DNA of 64,000 bases from Onstottus_B arcticum (GCA_038040485.1 JBBPIE010000036.1:7922-71921); one strand, 5' to 3'. Positions 1-9,293 are shown, numbered from the stretch's first letter. A program made the numbers and translations. The notes: generated by a model not told the origin, from the sequence alone.

Positions 1-1249
1 CCAGCATCACTCCTGTTAGCTCGCCGTCGCGGCGAAGCGCATACGCGCTTGTGGCTGCGAGCGTCGTGAGATCGTCGCCCGTCTCGATCACGTCCGCATT
101 CCACTCGATCATCTGCTGCGCAAGCCTTCGCTCGGGACTGTCCGGCGCCGCTGACTCAGCCATGAAGACTCGCACGTTGCTCAACTCGAGCCCGCGCCGT
201 ATCGTGTCCTCGATGTACCGCACAAGCGCTTCCAATTCGCCGAAGCCTTCAGCGCCGGTCGAGACCTGACGCACCACGTCCCGATACAATCCGATCTCGC
301 GAGTGAACAACCGGTGAACCATCCGGTCGATGACTCGAACCAACGGACTGGCAAGCGCAACCATGCCGAGAATCAAGATGACTTCAACAACGCCGGCAGT
401 GACGATGTGAAACTTGTCGACCAGAAACTGGTCCAGTCGCCGCACGCCGTATGTGTACACGGCAATAAACACGAGCGCGAACGCCGCGTAGACAAGACTG
501 TCCCTCACGGCTACATCGACCAGCTTGTATCGATAGACGTGATACGCGACAAAGAAGATCGGCAGCAGGGACGACAGGATGAATGCGATCCATGCCGGAT
601 CACCCGGGCCGGATCGCAAGACGGCGACCACGACGAACTCGAACACAGCGTTCAACACAAGCAGCACCGCAATCCGCTTGAAGAAGGCGCGCTCTCGCCC
701 TGCGCGCGAGTCCACCAGGTCTTTCATTCGCCAGTCCAGCCAAGCTGACGACCACAGCATCAGCCCGTACCAGATCGAATACGGGATCAGCAACACGCCA
801 AGCTTGTACAGGTATGGCCGATAACTTCCGGAATTGACCCGGTAGATCGCATACGGCAAGAAGAGCATCGGCAGGTAGAGCAGGATTCCGATTTTTGTGA
901 CTGCTCTTTGCGTCAGCCTGCGGTAGTTGTCGAGCGACGCCCAAACGGCGACGTGCGCATGAAGCAACGCTGCGGGCAGCAGAGCTACGGCGGTCATCGC
1001 AAGCGTGTCCCAGGCTCGCAACAGAAACGTGAGCCGCTCAGGACCGAGTATCAACTCATGAAACGTGATGAACAGGTTTCCGAGGAACCACACGCCCAGG
1101 CAGAGATTCAAAACCGTAATGAGCCGAACAGGCTGAGTGAGGTTGCGCCGAGAGCCAAGCCTCCGGTTCCAGATCAACCACGCGATGTAGAGATGAAGCG
1201 TCGCACCGGTGGCGAAACCGACGAGCTTGAGGATCTGAAGTGGCGACAT
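1..1249 (-). CDS. Multi-pass membrane sensor protein, probably histidine kinase (partial, 3' end off window)
   Basis: An open frame of about 416 codons starts at the ATG at 1249 (reads MSPLQILKLVGF) and leaves the window at base 1 without a stop. The first ~300 residues hold about eight or nine hydrophobic segments, for example GILLYLPMLFLPYAIY and AFALVFIAVYTYGVR. A linker (HRLFTREIGLYRDVVRQVS) follows, then what looks like the start of a GAF-type sensor domain. This architecture, a 7TM-like sensor region followed by GAF, is usual in membrane histidine kinases and in some diguanylate cyclases or phosphatases. The catalytic domain lies outside the window, so the output activity is inferred. 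The gene is transcribed leftwards, downstream of the Uma2 gene. Confidence 0.75.
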   Translation of the reverse strand, partial: MSPLQILKLVGFATGATLHLYIAWLIWNRRLGSRRNLTQPVRLITVLNLCLGVWFLGNLFITFHELILGPERLTFLLRAWDTLAMTAVALLPAALLHAHVAVWASLDNYRRLTQRAVTKIGILLYLPMLFLPYAIYRVNSGSYRPYLYKLGVLLIPYSIWYGLMLWSSAWLDWRMKDLVDSRAGRERAFFKRIAVLLVLNAVFEFVVVAVLRSGPGDPAWIAFILSSLLPIFFVAYHVYRYKLVDVAVRDSLVYAAFALVFIAVYTYGVRRLDQFLVDKFHIVTAGVVEVILILGMVALASPLVRVIDRMVHRLFTREIGLYRDVVRQVSTGAEGFGELEALVRYIEDTIRRGLELSNVRVFMAESAAPDSPERRLAQQMIEWNADVIETGDDLTTLAATSAYALRRDGELTGVML

Positions 1250-1352
1250 AGACGACAGGTGTGAGATTCGTTCGTGGCCAGACGCGCAAGCAAACAAAAG
1301 CAAAACTCAGAAACGACGCTCGACCTAGGTCGCCGCGGTCTGACGCGCGCCG

Positions 1353-1904
1353 TTACTTCAGGATGTTTCTCACTGTGCAGCGAAAGCCTGGCAGCAATGG
1401 TGTGGTCACGTGGTCGCGAATTCCAAGCGTTGCAACTAGCTTTAGCTTGCTTGTGCGGTAGATAGCGATTGCCGAGCGCTCGGGGTCTACGATCCAATAC
1501 TCTTTCACGCCGTACTTCCGATAAAGCTGCCGCTTGGCATGCCGGTCGCGGCGCTCGTTCTCAGTCCCAGGAGAAAGTATTTCAATAATCAAATCTGGCG
1601 CCCCTGAAACTCTAGCCCCAGTTGCTATCTCGTTTCGCCGCTCATTGCTGATGTAGACGACATCGGGTATTACTCCGCTGAAGTCGCTGAAGATCACTCC
1701 TGGCCCAGGCCAGACCTTGCCGATCGGGGTTTCGCGGAGATACTCGGTGAAAGCGAATAAGAGATTCACGACAACATCCTGATGCGTTAGGCTCGGTGCG
1801 CGAGACACGAAGAGTTCCCCCTCGATGACTTCGTAGCGGTTTCCGTCTTCGGGCATTGCCTCAAGGTCCGCTATCGTTAGAATGGGCTCAAGCTTGGCTG
1901 CCAT
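1353..1904 (-). CDS. Uma2 family (DUF820) putative restriction endonuclease
   Basis: The 183-residue product has the layout of the Uma2/DUF820 family. An N-terminal segment reads EAMPEDGNRYEVIEGEL. A PD-(D/E)XK-type nuclease core follows, with VIPDVVYIS and PDLIIEILSPGTENERRDR, then KRQLYRKYGVKEYWIVDPE. The conserved acids expected for metal binding (D in PDVVYI, E in IEILSP) are present. Proteins of this family are predicted nucleases, abundant in Cyanobacteria and Acidobacteria, often solitary and of unknown biological role. The gene stands alone between the left-edge sensor gene and ggt, and no methyltransferase partner is nearby. Family assignment is firm; the function as a nuclease is inferred from the fold. 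Confidence 0.88.
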   Translation of the reverse strand: MAAKLEPILTIADLEAMPEDGNRYEVIEGELFVSRAPSLTHQDVVVNLLFAFTEYLRETPIGKVWPGPGVIFSDFSGVIPDVVYISNERRNEIATGARVSGAPDLIIEILSPGTENERRDRHAKRQLYRKYGVKEYWIVDPERSAIAIYRTSKLKLVATLGIRDHVTTPLLPGFRCTVRNILK

Positions 1905-1961
1905 ATAAACTGATTCCTTGACTCAACCTAACAACGGCGACAGCGGCACGCAAGCCGACCC

Positions 1962-3791
1962 TCACCACGCAAGCGCGTAGCGGCCTCGGCGCGGGTCGGC
2001 TCCAGCTTCGATCGCGCCCGAGTCTGGCCGGAGCATTATCACTGTCGGCGCTGAAGGATTTCCGTACGCGGCCTGCACTTCGACTTTGTGACCGCGCGAT
2101 GAGAGATCGTCCCTCACTTCCTTCGCGATTCGGTCTTCGAGGTTCAGCACGCCGGGATTGAATCGGTGATCGTCAAACGAACTCACAAGGTGCAAGGTTT
2201 GGAACCGCGGAGCCTCGACGGCTTCTTGCACGTTCATCCCGAACTCGATGATGTTCAACAAGACTTGAATCAGCGACTGGTCCTGATTGTCCCCGCCGGG
2301 AGTTGAAAGGACGAAGAGCGGCTTGCCGTCCTTCATCACCAGCGTCGGGCTGAGCGTCACTCGCGGCCGTTTCCCCGGTTGGAGCACGTTCGGGTGACCT
2401 TCCTCGAGCAGGAACGATTGCATACGCTGGCCCAGCATCACGCCGGTGTCACCGGCCACGACCGTTGGCAGCCACGCGCCGGACGGAGTCGCGCTGAACA
2501 CGTTACCGTCTTTGTCGATCACGTTCACGCAAGTCGTATCGTTGGCGCGCTCGGCTTCGGGCACGCGCGACTCACCTGTAAGCGCGGGCTGAACGCCGTT
2601 GTTTAAAAGCGGCTTCTTGTTGGCCGGATCGCCCGGCCGCTGTTCGAGCGACGCGTGCTTCTCGTCTATCAACGCCTTCCGTAACGCAGCGTAGTCCTTG
2701 GAGAGAAGCTGAGCGCCGGGCACTTTCACGAAGTCCGGGTCGCCGTAATACCGGTCGCGGTCGGCGAAGCCGAGCTTCATCGCTTCGATAAGCGTGTGAA
2801 CGTAGTCCGCCGAGTTGTGCTTCATTGCGCGCACGTCAAAGCTTTCGAGGATGTTGAGCGTCTCGAGCATCGCCGGACCCGCTGCCCAAAAGCCCGTCTT
2901 GTACACTTCATAGCCGCGATACGTCGCCTTAGCCGGCTCCTCGACCTTCGCGTGAAAAGCGGCCAGGTCCGCGGCTCGCAGCAAGCCGCCGTTTGCTTCC
3001 GAAAACTCGGAAATGCGTTTGGCGATCGCGCCTTTGTAGAAATAATCCCGCGCGGCAATCAGCGCGGCATGGCGGCCTCGCGACCGGGAAGCTCGTTCGG
3101 CCTTGACGATTTCACGCAGCGTCCGCGCGAGGTCGGGCTGGAAGAACATCTCGCCTGGCTTTGGCACTCGACCGCCCGGAAGGAACAGCTTTGCGCTGGT
3201 TGGCCACGGCTCGTAGATCTTCCGCGTGTTCTCGATGTATCGCACTCGCAGCTCGTCGATGGGAAATCCGTCGGCCAGCTCGATAGCCGGCTGCATCACT
3301 TGCGCAAGCGACTTTGTGCCGAAGCGATCGAGCGCTGTCACCACTGCGTCAAGCACGGCAGGAACTGTCGCGGGAAGAATTCCTGAAGACGGTATCGAGG
3401 CGGCTCCCTTTTCCTGCAGTCCGTTTTTCGCGCGCGCGAGGAAGAACTCGCGGGTCGCAAGGCGAGGGGCGATGCCCTGACCGTTGATGACAGTTGGAGC
3501 GCCGCTGGCGGTCTTGATGATGATTGGGACTTCGCCGCCGAACGAGAAGTGCGAAAACTCGATAACCGACGCCGCCAGTATCGTCGCGCAGCCCGCGTCC
3601 ACCGCGTTACCTCCCTGCTGAAGCAATCGCAGACCCGCTTCGGCGGACAGCGGATGACCAGCCGCAACTGCGCCGCGACTGCCGCGCACGACCGGGCGAA
3701 ACGTGTCGGCTTGCGGAGCGATTGGGTTCAAGAGGAAGGCGCCGAGCAACAAAACCAGACAAAGCAAGCACCCGAAGTTTTTCATCTGCAT
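1962..3791 (-). CDS. ggt: Gamma-glutamyltransferase
   Basis: The 609-residue product is a full-length gamma-glutamyltransferase, which transfers or hydrolyses the gamma-glutamyl group of glutathione and related compounds in the periplasm. An N-terminal hydrophobic signal (CLLCLVLLLGAFLLNPIAP) predicts export. The large-subunit signature GGNAVDAGCATILAASV lies near residues 60-76. The autoprocessing site DTTCVNVIDKDGN puts the predicted nucleophilic threonine at about residue 419. STPGGDNQDQS is close to the usual small-subunit glycine-rich loop. Length and domain order are normal. The start follows a short purine-poor leader, and no operon partner is evident on either side. Confidence 0.95.
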   Translation of the reverse strand: MQMKNFGCLLCLVLLLGAFLLNPIAPQADTFRPVVRGSRGAVAAGHPLSAEAGLRLLQQGGNAVDAGCATILAASVIEFSHFSFGGEVPIIIKTASGAPTVINGQGIAPRLATREFFLARAKNGLQEKGAASIPSSGILPATVPAVLDAVVTALDRFGTKSLAQVMQPAIELADGFPIDELRVRYIENTRKIYEPWPTSAKLFLPGGRVPKPGEMFFQPDLARTLREIVKAERASRSRGRHAALIAARDYFYKGAIAKRISEFSEANGGLLRAADLAAFHAKVEEPAKATYRGYEVYKTGFWAAGPAMLETLNILESFDVRAMKHNSADYVHTLIEAMKLGFADRDRYYGDPDFVKVPGAQLLSKDYAALRKALIDEKHASLEQRPGDPANKKPLLNNGVQPALTGESRVPEAERANDTTCVNVIDKDGNVFSATPSGAWLPTVVAGDTGVMLGQRMQSFLLEEGHPNVLQPGKRPRVTLSPTLVMKDGKPLFVLSTPGGDNQDQSLIQVLLNIIEFGMNVQEAVEAPRFQTLHLVSSFDDHRFNPGVLNLEDRIAKEVRDDLSSRGHKVEVQAAYGNPSAPTVIMLRPDSGAIEAGADPRRGRYALAW

Positions 3792-3967
3792 TCTCCAGTA
3801 GATTAGTGTGTATTGGGAGTTTCCGGCGGCGCTAAGCGGTTGTCAACGGCGTGATGGTTTGTCGGTGGCAAAAGGACGGGCTTGCGCTGAGGCAGGTTCA
3901 GGATTCGAAGGCGGCCAACCGGGAGGCATATCAAGACCGGGACACAGGAACGCGGAGAATGCGGCGC

Positions 3968-4180
3968 TCAGGCGATCAGGTCGTCGATGATCAGTTTGGC
4001 TATTCGCTCGCGGTCAAGGCGGCGCCGCACCTTGCGGCGGCGGTCGGTTCCTTCATTATCGATCCAGGTCACTCCGCCGATCACGATGAGGGTGTCAGCG
4101 GTGTAGCGAATTGATCGCCTCCGTTCTTCTTTCCGGCGGTCTTTTTTGCCGCGCCTTTCGACGCTGTTCCAAAGAGGCAT
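3968..4180 (-). CDS. Small arginine-rich protein of unknown function
   Basis: A 70-residue protein starts at the ATG at 4180, preceded by GAGGA at a good spacing. A longer frame from a TTG at 4237 exists but has no comparable ribosome binding site. The sequence carries two arginine-rich blocks (ERRGKKDRRKEERRRS and DRRRKVRRRLDRER) separated by a hydrophobic stretch (TADTLIVIGGVTWID). No family is recognised. The basic blocks suggest nucleic-acid or phosphate binding, but this is only composition. It lies 74 bp downstream of the coiled-coil gene on the same strand and may be the last gene of that transcript. Confidence 0.45.
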   Translation of the reverse strand: MPLWNSVERRGKKDRRKEERRRSIRYTADTLIVIGGVTWIDNEGTDRRRKVRRRLDRERIAKLIIDDLIA

Positions 4181-4254
4181 AATTCCTCGCCGCCCGGCGT
4201 CATGAATCCGGCTCCGGGCGTTGGTTTCTTGGGGCAAGAAGGTGTTGCTCCTAT

Positions 4255-4680
4255 TCAGGCAGCATTGAGCGGCCTGGTGACCGGAGCACGGTACACCTGA
4301 TGTGTTGGCGCCATCTCGCTGTGGAAGTCCGACGGGTCGATCGCTGCAAGCGCCGCTTCTTCCTCGTAAACGAACAGTTGCTCTCTGATACCGTTCGCCT
4401 CGCGCTTTAGCGATTCGATGCGTTCCACCACAGAGCCGCGGTCCGAGCGGGTGGATTCAAGCCTGAGAAGGAGCCGGTTTATCTCGGTCCCGTGCAGCTC
4501 TATCTCTTTCCTTATCAGGCTCTCCTCGTCTTCCAAGCCAGCCGCACGCCGCGAAAAGCCTCCGGCCTGGTCTTCGAGCCCTTCCGCCATTTGGTCCAGC
4601 ATCCACATACTCAGGCGAGAATCCTGGCTCTCACCCATGGTTAAGGGCGCCGTTACCTGCGCTTCTTCAAAGATCGTCAT
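4255..4680 (-). CDS. Small coiled-coil protein of unknown function
   Basis: The 141-residue product is not recognised as a known family. Residues ~35-110 have strong heptad character (EDEESLIRKEIELHGTEI, RLLLRLESTRSDRG, VVERIESLKREANG) and should form a coiled coil. The C-terminal 30 residues look unstructured. There is no signal peptide or membrane segment. It starts only 9 bp after the stop of the HD-GYP/GGDEF gene on the same strand, so the two are probably co-transcribed. It may be a partner or output protein of that signalling enzyme; this is inferred from position only. Confidence 0.6.
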   Translation of the reverse strand: MTIFEEAQVTAPLTMGESQDSRLSMWMLDQMAEGLEDQAGGFSRRAAGLEDEESLIRKEIELHGTEINRLLLRLESTRSDRGSVVERIESLKREANGIREQLFVYEEEAALAAIDPSDFHSEMAPTHQVYRAPVTRPLNAA

Positions 4681-4689
4681 ATCTCACCT

Positions 4690-6684
4690 CTATCTCCTGT
4701 CGAAAGTTGTCGAACCGGGATTCGAAGGCATCTCCGGGTTCTGGTTGCTTATCTGAAATCCAGGCATTCCGGCCGGACTCGCGCCCGCTCGCGCGGCCCA
4801 CACCAGACGTTTGCGGCCGATCTTGTCTTCATACATTCGCTGGTCGGCCACTTCCATCAGTTCGTCGATAGCTTCGCCATCCTGGCCGTAGGTTGCGAAG
4901 CCGATTGATATCCCTATCCGCGCAACACGCCCCGGTCTTACTTCGTGAGCGAAACTGTCAACCGCCGATTGCAGCCGCGCTTTCATCTCAACGACGATCT
5001 CGGGCGTCGCACGATGCAACACCGCCACGAACTCATCGCCCGCATATCGAACTAGGGTGTCACCGCTTCTCACCTGTCCGCGGGCTACCTGTGCGATTTG
5101 CCGAAGTATCTCGTCCCCAACGTGATGACCATAGGTGTCGTTCACCTTCTTGAAGCCGTCCAGGTCCATCATCATCAGCACCAGCGGATAACCGTGCCGT
5201 TCGGCGCGGCTCTTTTCCTGATCAAAGAAGCTGTACATATAGCGAGAATTGGGCAAGCCGGTCAGGTTGTCGGTCAGCGCGGACTCCTGGGTGCGCTCGA
5301 ACGTCATCGCGTTGTGCACCGCTGCCGCCGCGTGGCTAGAAATAGTCTCGAGCACGCGGACTTCATCCGCCGAATAGCCGCGTCCTTCTTCGCAGTAGAA
5401 TGCCAGCGCGCCGACCAGTGTGTTGTCGCTCAACAAAGGAAAGATTGCAGTCGAACGATAAGCAGATGCTACGGCGCCCAGCGGCCGTTCGAGGTCAGCA
5501 AGTGGGCTCCCCGCAATCAATACCTGGCGATGCTCGGCGACCCAGCCCGCCTCGCCTTCGCCCATCCCTACGTCGTAGCCTTTCAGCGCATCGGCGTTTT
5601 TCCCGATCACGTACGCGGCCCGCAAACGATTGCCGTCAGCCAAGTAGATGGCGAGTGTGGTGAAGTTCGCGACATTCTCCAGCTTCGCCGCCACGATCGG
5701 CAGGACTTCGGAGAGCTTCAACGACGAGCCCAGCGTTTGAGATATCTCGTATAGCGACAGCACCTCGCGTTGCGCGGCTGCGATGTCAAGCAGCGCCTTT
5801 TCGGTTGGCGTCCGGGGCTCGAGACCGAAGCTGCGGTCGACAAGACAGTCCGCCGCCTGCGGCTCAATTCCGAAAAGCGAAATCGGCTGCGCGGTGAGCG
5901 CCGACTGGTTGAACTCGAGCGAATCAATCACCTCGATGAACTTGTCCAGTATACTGGGGTCAAATGTGTGCCCCGACTCTTGCCGCATCATATCCAGCGC
6001 CTGCTCTCGGCTGTAAGACTGGCGATAGGGACGGCTGGTTGTGAGCGCTTCATAGCAATCCACGACCGTCAGGATTCGCGCGCCCAGCGGTATCTCATCG
6101 CCGCGCAAACCGCCCGGATAGCCAGCCCCGTCGAACTTCTCGTGATGGTGTCTCACGATCGGCACGACTTCGTAGGGAAACTCAACGTTGCTCAGGATGT
6201 CCGCCGCGACCACGGGATGGATCATTATCTTTGAGAACTCCGCTGAGGTGAGCTTGGCCGGCTTGCTCAATATGTGCTCGGGCACCGCGAGCTTGCCTAT
6301 GTCGTGCAGCAGCGCGGCGGTCTTCAATCCTTCCATCTGGTCCTCGGAGTAGCCGACGGCCCGGCCCAGCCCCTCAGCCAGGCTGCGCACCCGGTTGATA
6401 TGGCCGCGAGCCAGCGGGTCCTTCGCGTCAATCGCCATCGTCAGCGATTCGATCGTCGCCAGATGCAGCTTGGTCAGCAGTTCAATATGACTTCGCGATG
6501 ATTGCGACTGGCCGCGATGGATCTGCCAGGCAAACAAGGCCACCAGCGTGCCGGCGAGGGCTAGCACCCAGTCCGCCTGAACTCCGCCGGTGTACAAACG
6601 AAACATCGAACAGATCAGCACGGCGGCGCCCCCGGTCGCGATCAGCCTGGTGCTTAGCTTTTCGTTGAGATTCAGGTCCCTCAC
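4690..6684 (-). CDS. HD-GYP / GAF / GGDEF-type signalling protein
   Basis: The 664-residue protein combines three modules. Two N-terminal hydrophobic segments (residues ~12-55) are followed by an HD-GYP phosphodiesterase domain: HDIGKLAVPEHIL with HD at 127-128, and HHEKFDGAGYPGG with GYP at about 188-190. A GAF-like sensor domain follows (~300-460). The C-terminal GGDEF-type domain has MDLDGFKKVNDTYGH and the active-site loop AGDEF at ~548-552. HD-GYP enzymes degrade cyclic di-GMP and GGDEF enzymes make it, so the protein could be bifunctional. Its GGDEF loop has Ala in the first position, so it may be weak, regulatory or still active. It is probably anchored in the inner membrane and co-transcribed with the downstream coiled-coil gene. 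Confidence 0.9.
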   Translation of the reverse strand: MRDLNLNEKLSTRLIATGGAAVLICSMFRLYTGGVQADWVLALAGTLVALFAWQIHRGQSQSSRSHIELLTKLHLATIESLTMAIDAKDPLARGHINRVRSLAEGLGRAVGYSEDQMEGLKTAALLHDIGKLAVPEHILSKPAKLTSAEFSKIMIHPVVAADILSNVEFPYEVVPIVRHHHEKFDGAGYPGGLRGDEIPLGARILTVVDCYEALTTSRPYRQSYSREQALDMMRQESGHTFDPSILDKFIEVIDSLEFNQSALTAQPISLFGIEPQAADCLVDRSFGLEPRTPTEKALLDIAAAQREVLSLYEISQTLGSSLKLSEVLPIVAAKLENVANFTTLAIYLADGNRLRAAYVIGKNADALKGYDVGMGEGEAGWVAEHRQVLIAGSPLADLERPLGAVASAYRSTAIFPLLSDNTLVGALAFYCEEGRGYSADEVRVLETISSHAAAAVHNAMTFERTQESALTDNLTGLPNSRYMYSFFDQEKSRAERHGYPLVLMMMDLDGFKKVNDTYGHHVGDEILRQIAQVARGQVRSGDTLVRYAGDEFVAVLHRATPEIVVEMKARLQSAVDSFAHEVRPGRVARIGISIGFATYGQDGEAIDELMEVADQRMYEDKIGRKRLVWAARAGASPAGMPGFQISNQNPEMPSNPGSTTFDRR

Positions 6685-7057
6685 AATGAACTACCATTCA
6701 ACGGCCGTGCCGCGCGATACGCTTAGCTGAGACTTTGTTAAGGACCGATTCTGGGTGAGTTAGCCGATGACGGCTGGACGCTTCATTTGCCCGGTTAAGA
6801 TGTGAGCGGTCAAACTGAAATCGTGGTCAGCCGGCTTCGTTCACTATGACCGCTTTGAGCTGATCGATGGCCGGGATGGGTGACAAACGCGGCGAGCTCG
6901 GAGCTTGCACTTGAGGTGCAGCGCTTGTTGCGGTTGAATCGTCAAACCAGCAAATAGCAACACTCTGGAAGCGCAGGCATCCTTGCCTAAATGCTCGCCC
7001 GAGACTTTGTGGGAAATCTTGTCGGGTATGTCGGATGAATCGTGGTCTCTGCGAGCT
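6685..7057. other. Intergenic region with a single-arm repeat
   Basis: The 373-bp gap between two minus-strand genes contains the promoter region of the HD-GYP/GGDEF gene. Short open frames here have no family resemblance and are judged not to be genes. The only structured sequence seen is the half-copy of the GCGCAGGCATCC repeat at 6965-6988. Confidence 0.5.
6965..6988 (+). repeat. Single arm of GGAGCGCAGGCATCC-type dispersed repeat
   Basis: CTGGAAGCGCAGGCATCCTT is nearly identical to the left arm of the full hairpin at 53801-53873 (CTGGGAGCGCAGGCATCCCT). Only one arm is present here. It lies downstream of the gene ending at 7058, on the 3' side of that transcript. Confidence 0.6.
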
Positions 7058-7915
7058 TCAGTTTTCCCGGCGCAGCCTGGTCCAGAACTCGCCCGTCTCA
7101 TACGAGCGGTCGACACCTTCGTAACGGGCAGTTATGTCGGCCTCCTCCAGCACATGACCCTGAAGCCAGATGTTCGCAGAGACCAGAGCGCCGATACTCA
7201 GTTCTCCGACAAGCGCGGCGCGGCTGGCCAGCACTTCGACCCTGATCCTGCCGGCATCGACGTAAACCCAGACCAGCGTCGAGCCGGTCGCGGGGTTTTG
7301 AAGCTCGCGCCAGGCCAACACACGCCCGCTGACGATGTAGTCGTTCTCGCAAGCCTGCTCCTCGAACTCAGCAACCTGCTCGGCAAGCTCGAATCGCGGT
7401 TCGGTGGCGGCCTCCGGCTTCGACCCGCGCGGATGGACACTCGCGCTGTAGGCGATTCCAGCAAGCGCGATGTGCAGGTGCGATTCGCGGAATACGCTTT
7501 GGCTCAGTTCGGTAACATTCTGCAACTCGAAAATGATTTCCGGCCCTCCGCGAATCGCGCCGCGCACCACCGCCTCGCCGTCCTCCTGATATTCGGTCAG
7601 CTCCCACGGTCCCAGGACTCGAACGTACCGGCTGCGAAACGCCGGGCGGCAGTCGGCGTAATAGACTTCGGCGCCGTGCTCGTACAAGACCGACCAGATT
7701 TCGAGCCCGTCGCCCAGCTTCCAGCAACGCCCGTCCAGCGCGGCGTTCTGGCGCTCGACGCGGCTTCGCTGGCCGTTGAACTCGACGTCCTCGACTAGCA
7801 AATTGTATGAATCTTCGTCGGTGATTTCGAACCCGACGGCTTCGAACAACTCGGCCATCATCGCGCCGCTTTGGGCTTCGCGGTCGGTCGGCTGCTCTCT
7901 GACTGGCTTGCTCAT
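7058..7915 (-). CDS. Hypothetical soluble protein downstream of HtrA
   Basis: The 285-residue product is not recognised as a known family. It has no signal peptide or transmembrane segment and is acidic overall. Beta-rich patches alternate (EIWSVLYEHGAEVYYADCR, STLVWVYVDAGRIRVEVLA), which suggests one or two beta-barrel or sandwich domains. The start codon lies 19 bp after the HtrA stop on the same strand, so it is very likely co-transcribed with that protease. Codon usage matches its neighbours. A role linked to the protease is inferred only from the operon. Confidence 0.75.
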   Translation of the reverse strand: MSKPVREQPTDREAQSGAMMAELFEAVGFEITDEDSYNLLVEDVEFNGQRSRVERQNAALDGRCWKLGDGLEIWSVLYEHGAEVYYADCRPAFRSRYVRVLGPWELTEYQEDGEAVVRGAIRGGPEIIFELQNVTELSQSVFRESHLHIALAGIAYSASVHPRGSKPEAATEPRFELAEQVAEFEEQACENDYIVSGRVLAWRELQNPATGSTLVWVYVDAGRIRVEVLASRAALVGELSIGALVSANIWLQGHVLEEADITARYEGVDRSYETGEFWTRLRREN

Positions 7916-7934
7916 TCTGGCAGGTTTTCGCGAG

Positions 7935-9080
7935 CTACTGTTTTTTGGTCTCTTCGGTTATCTCGACGTTGAGCGTGTAATCGCGGCCGTCGCGAACGAT
8001 CTTTATTGAAGCTTTCGCGCCCGGTGCTTTGCTGGCAACGATGCGATTGAACTGGACGTAGGACGTGATCGGCTGGCCGTCGATCGAGGTGATCAAGTCG
8101 TCCTTTCTCAATCCCGCCCTGGCTGCCGGAGTTCCGCGCTCGGCGCGAACGACCAGCACTCCTTTGGAATCAGCCGGCAGTTTGTAGATGCCGCGAAGAT
8201 CGGCGTCAACGTCGCGGGTTTCCACGCCGAGATAGCCGCGCGTAACCCGGCCGCGGTCGATGAGCTGAGGGAGGATCGCCTTGAGCGTGTTGACCGGTAT
8301 CGAAAAGCTCAAGCCTTGCGAGCGCTCGAGCACAAGCGTGTTGATGCCCACGATCTTTCCTTGCGCATTGACCAGCGGGCCACCGGAATTTCCTGGATTG
8401 ATCGCGGCGTCTGTTTGCAGGAAGTCATCGAACTGGCCGCCGAATCCGGTGCGACCCTTGGCGCTGACAATGCCCAGTGTGACGGTGTGATCCAGCCCGA
8501 GCGGGTTTCCGATGGCGATAACCCAATCGCCGACGCGCAGTGCGTCGCTGTCGCCGATCTCGGCCACCGGGAGCGCGGGCCCGCTGGGCACGATCTCGAG
8601 CAGCGCGATGTCCGTCGCCTCGTCGTAGCCCTTGATCGAAGCTGGAAACTGGCGACCGTCGTGCAGCGTAACCGTCACGCTGTTAACCAACTTGGGAGGC
8701 GCTGCTTGATCGCCCGCTCGCGGAGCGCGGCCGCGCCTCGGCTCGGAGTTTGAAATCAAGTGAAAGTTCGTTGCGATCAACCCGCGCTGGTCGACGATGA
8801 AGCCGCTGCCCAGATTCTCGCCGCCTTCCGACAGCGATCTGATGTTGACCACGACCTGGTTGACTCGCTCGACGATTTCGGGAACGTCCAGCAGCACCGT
8901 TTTGGCCTGGCGGTCGGCTGCGGCAGCGGGTGTATTCGGCGAGCTTGCCGCCGGCTGATCTCGAAGATCAGTGTGTCTCGCCGCCAGCGCGGCGAGCGAG
9001 CCTCGAGCGGGCGATGCGCCTGCAAGCAGCAATCCCAGTAAAAAGACCGGAGCCGCTTTCGAACTGTGAAATCTAATCAT
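7935..9080 (-). CDS. HtrA/DegP-like trypsin-fold serine protease with PDZ domain
   Basis: The 381-residue protein has an N-terminal signal sequence (PVFLLGLLLAGASPARG) and so should act in the periplasm in protein quality control. The catalytic triad is visible as His107 (IATNFHLIS), Asp157 (EATDIALLE) and Ser232 (NPGNSGGPL). One C-terminal PDZ domain spans about residues 290-375 (GYLGVE..AARAGLRKDDLITSIDGQPI). With a single PDZ it resembles DegS/HtrA rather than two-PDZ DegP. The start codon overlaps the stop of the small antitoxin-like gene by 8 bp, and the next gene follows after 19 bp. Transcription through PIN gene, antitoxin, htrA and the hypothetical is therefore possible. Confidence 0.93.
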   Translation of the reverse strand: MIRFHSSKAAPVFLLGLLLAGASPARGSLAALAARHTDLRDQPAASSPNTPAAAADRQAKTVLLDVPEIVERVNQVVVNIRSLSEGGENLGSGFIVDQRGLIATNFHLISNSEPRRGRAPRAGDQAAPPKLVNSVTVTLHDGRQFPASIKGYDEATDIALLEIVPSGPALPVAEIGDSDALRVGDWVIAIGNPLGLDHTVTLGIVSAKGRTGFGGQFDDFLQTDAAINPGNSGGPLVNAQGKIVGINTLVLERSQGLSFSIPVNTLKAILPQLIDRGRVTRGYLGVETRDVDADLRGIYKLPADSKGVLVVRAERGTPAARAGLRKDDLITSIDGQPITSYVQFNRIVASKAPGAKASIKIVRDGRDYTLNVEITEETKKQ

Positions 9081-9288
9081 TGCATTGACCTGAGGGTGTT
9101 ATTTCGTCCTGTTCACCGGCGGCGGGAGCGCGTGATCGCGAGCCTCGAATGTTGCGCGCGGGTCCGAACCTCGGGCGATTCCCTGAACGGACCATCTCGG
9201 CAAACAAGTCCACGTCGTAGTCGCACTCGCGCGACATCTCTTCGCGAATGGCGTGAAGTTCTTCGAGGAATCTTGGCTTGCGATACAT
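9073..9288 (-). CDS. Small antitoxin-like protein paired with PIN toxin
   Basis: The 71-residue product begins MYRKPRFLEELHAIREEMSR and continues with DYDVDLFAEMVRSG. This N-terminal pattern is typical of short proteins encoded beside PIN-domain ribonucleases and taken to be their antitoxins. The last ~30 residues are basic and low in complexity (RSRAPAAGEQDE) and overlap the start of htrA by 8 bp. The C-terminal half may therefore be a tail gained by read-through past an older stop. It follows the PIN gene on the same strand, with the heptamer hairpin between them. Confidence 0.65.
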   Translation of the reverse strand: MYRKPRFLEELHAIREEMSRECDYDVDLFAEMVRSGNRPRFGPARNIRGSRSRAPAAGEQDEITPSGQCND

Positions 9289-9293
9289 AAAAA

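Noticed and set aside
6844..7116. 90-codon frame on the minus strand overlapping the 3' end of the hypothetical gene
   Set aside because: Cys/Arg-rich with no family features, it covers the repeat arm at 6965-6988 and overlaps the real gene end.
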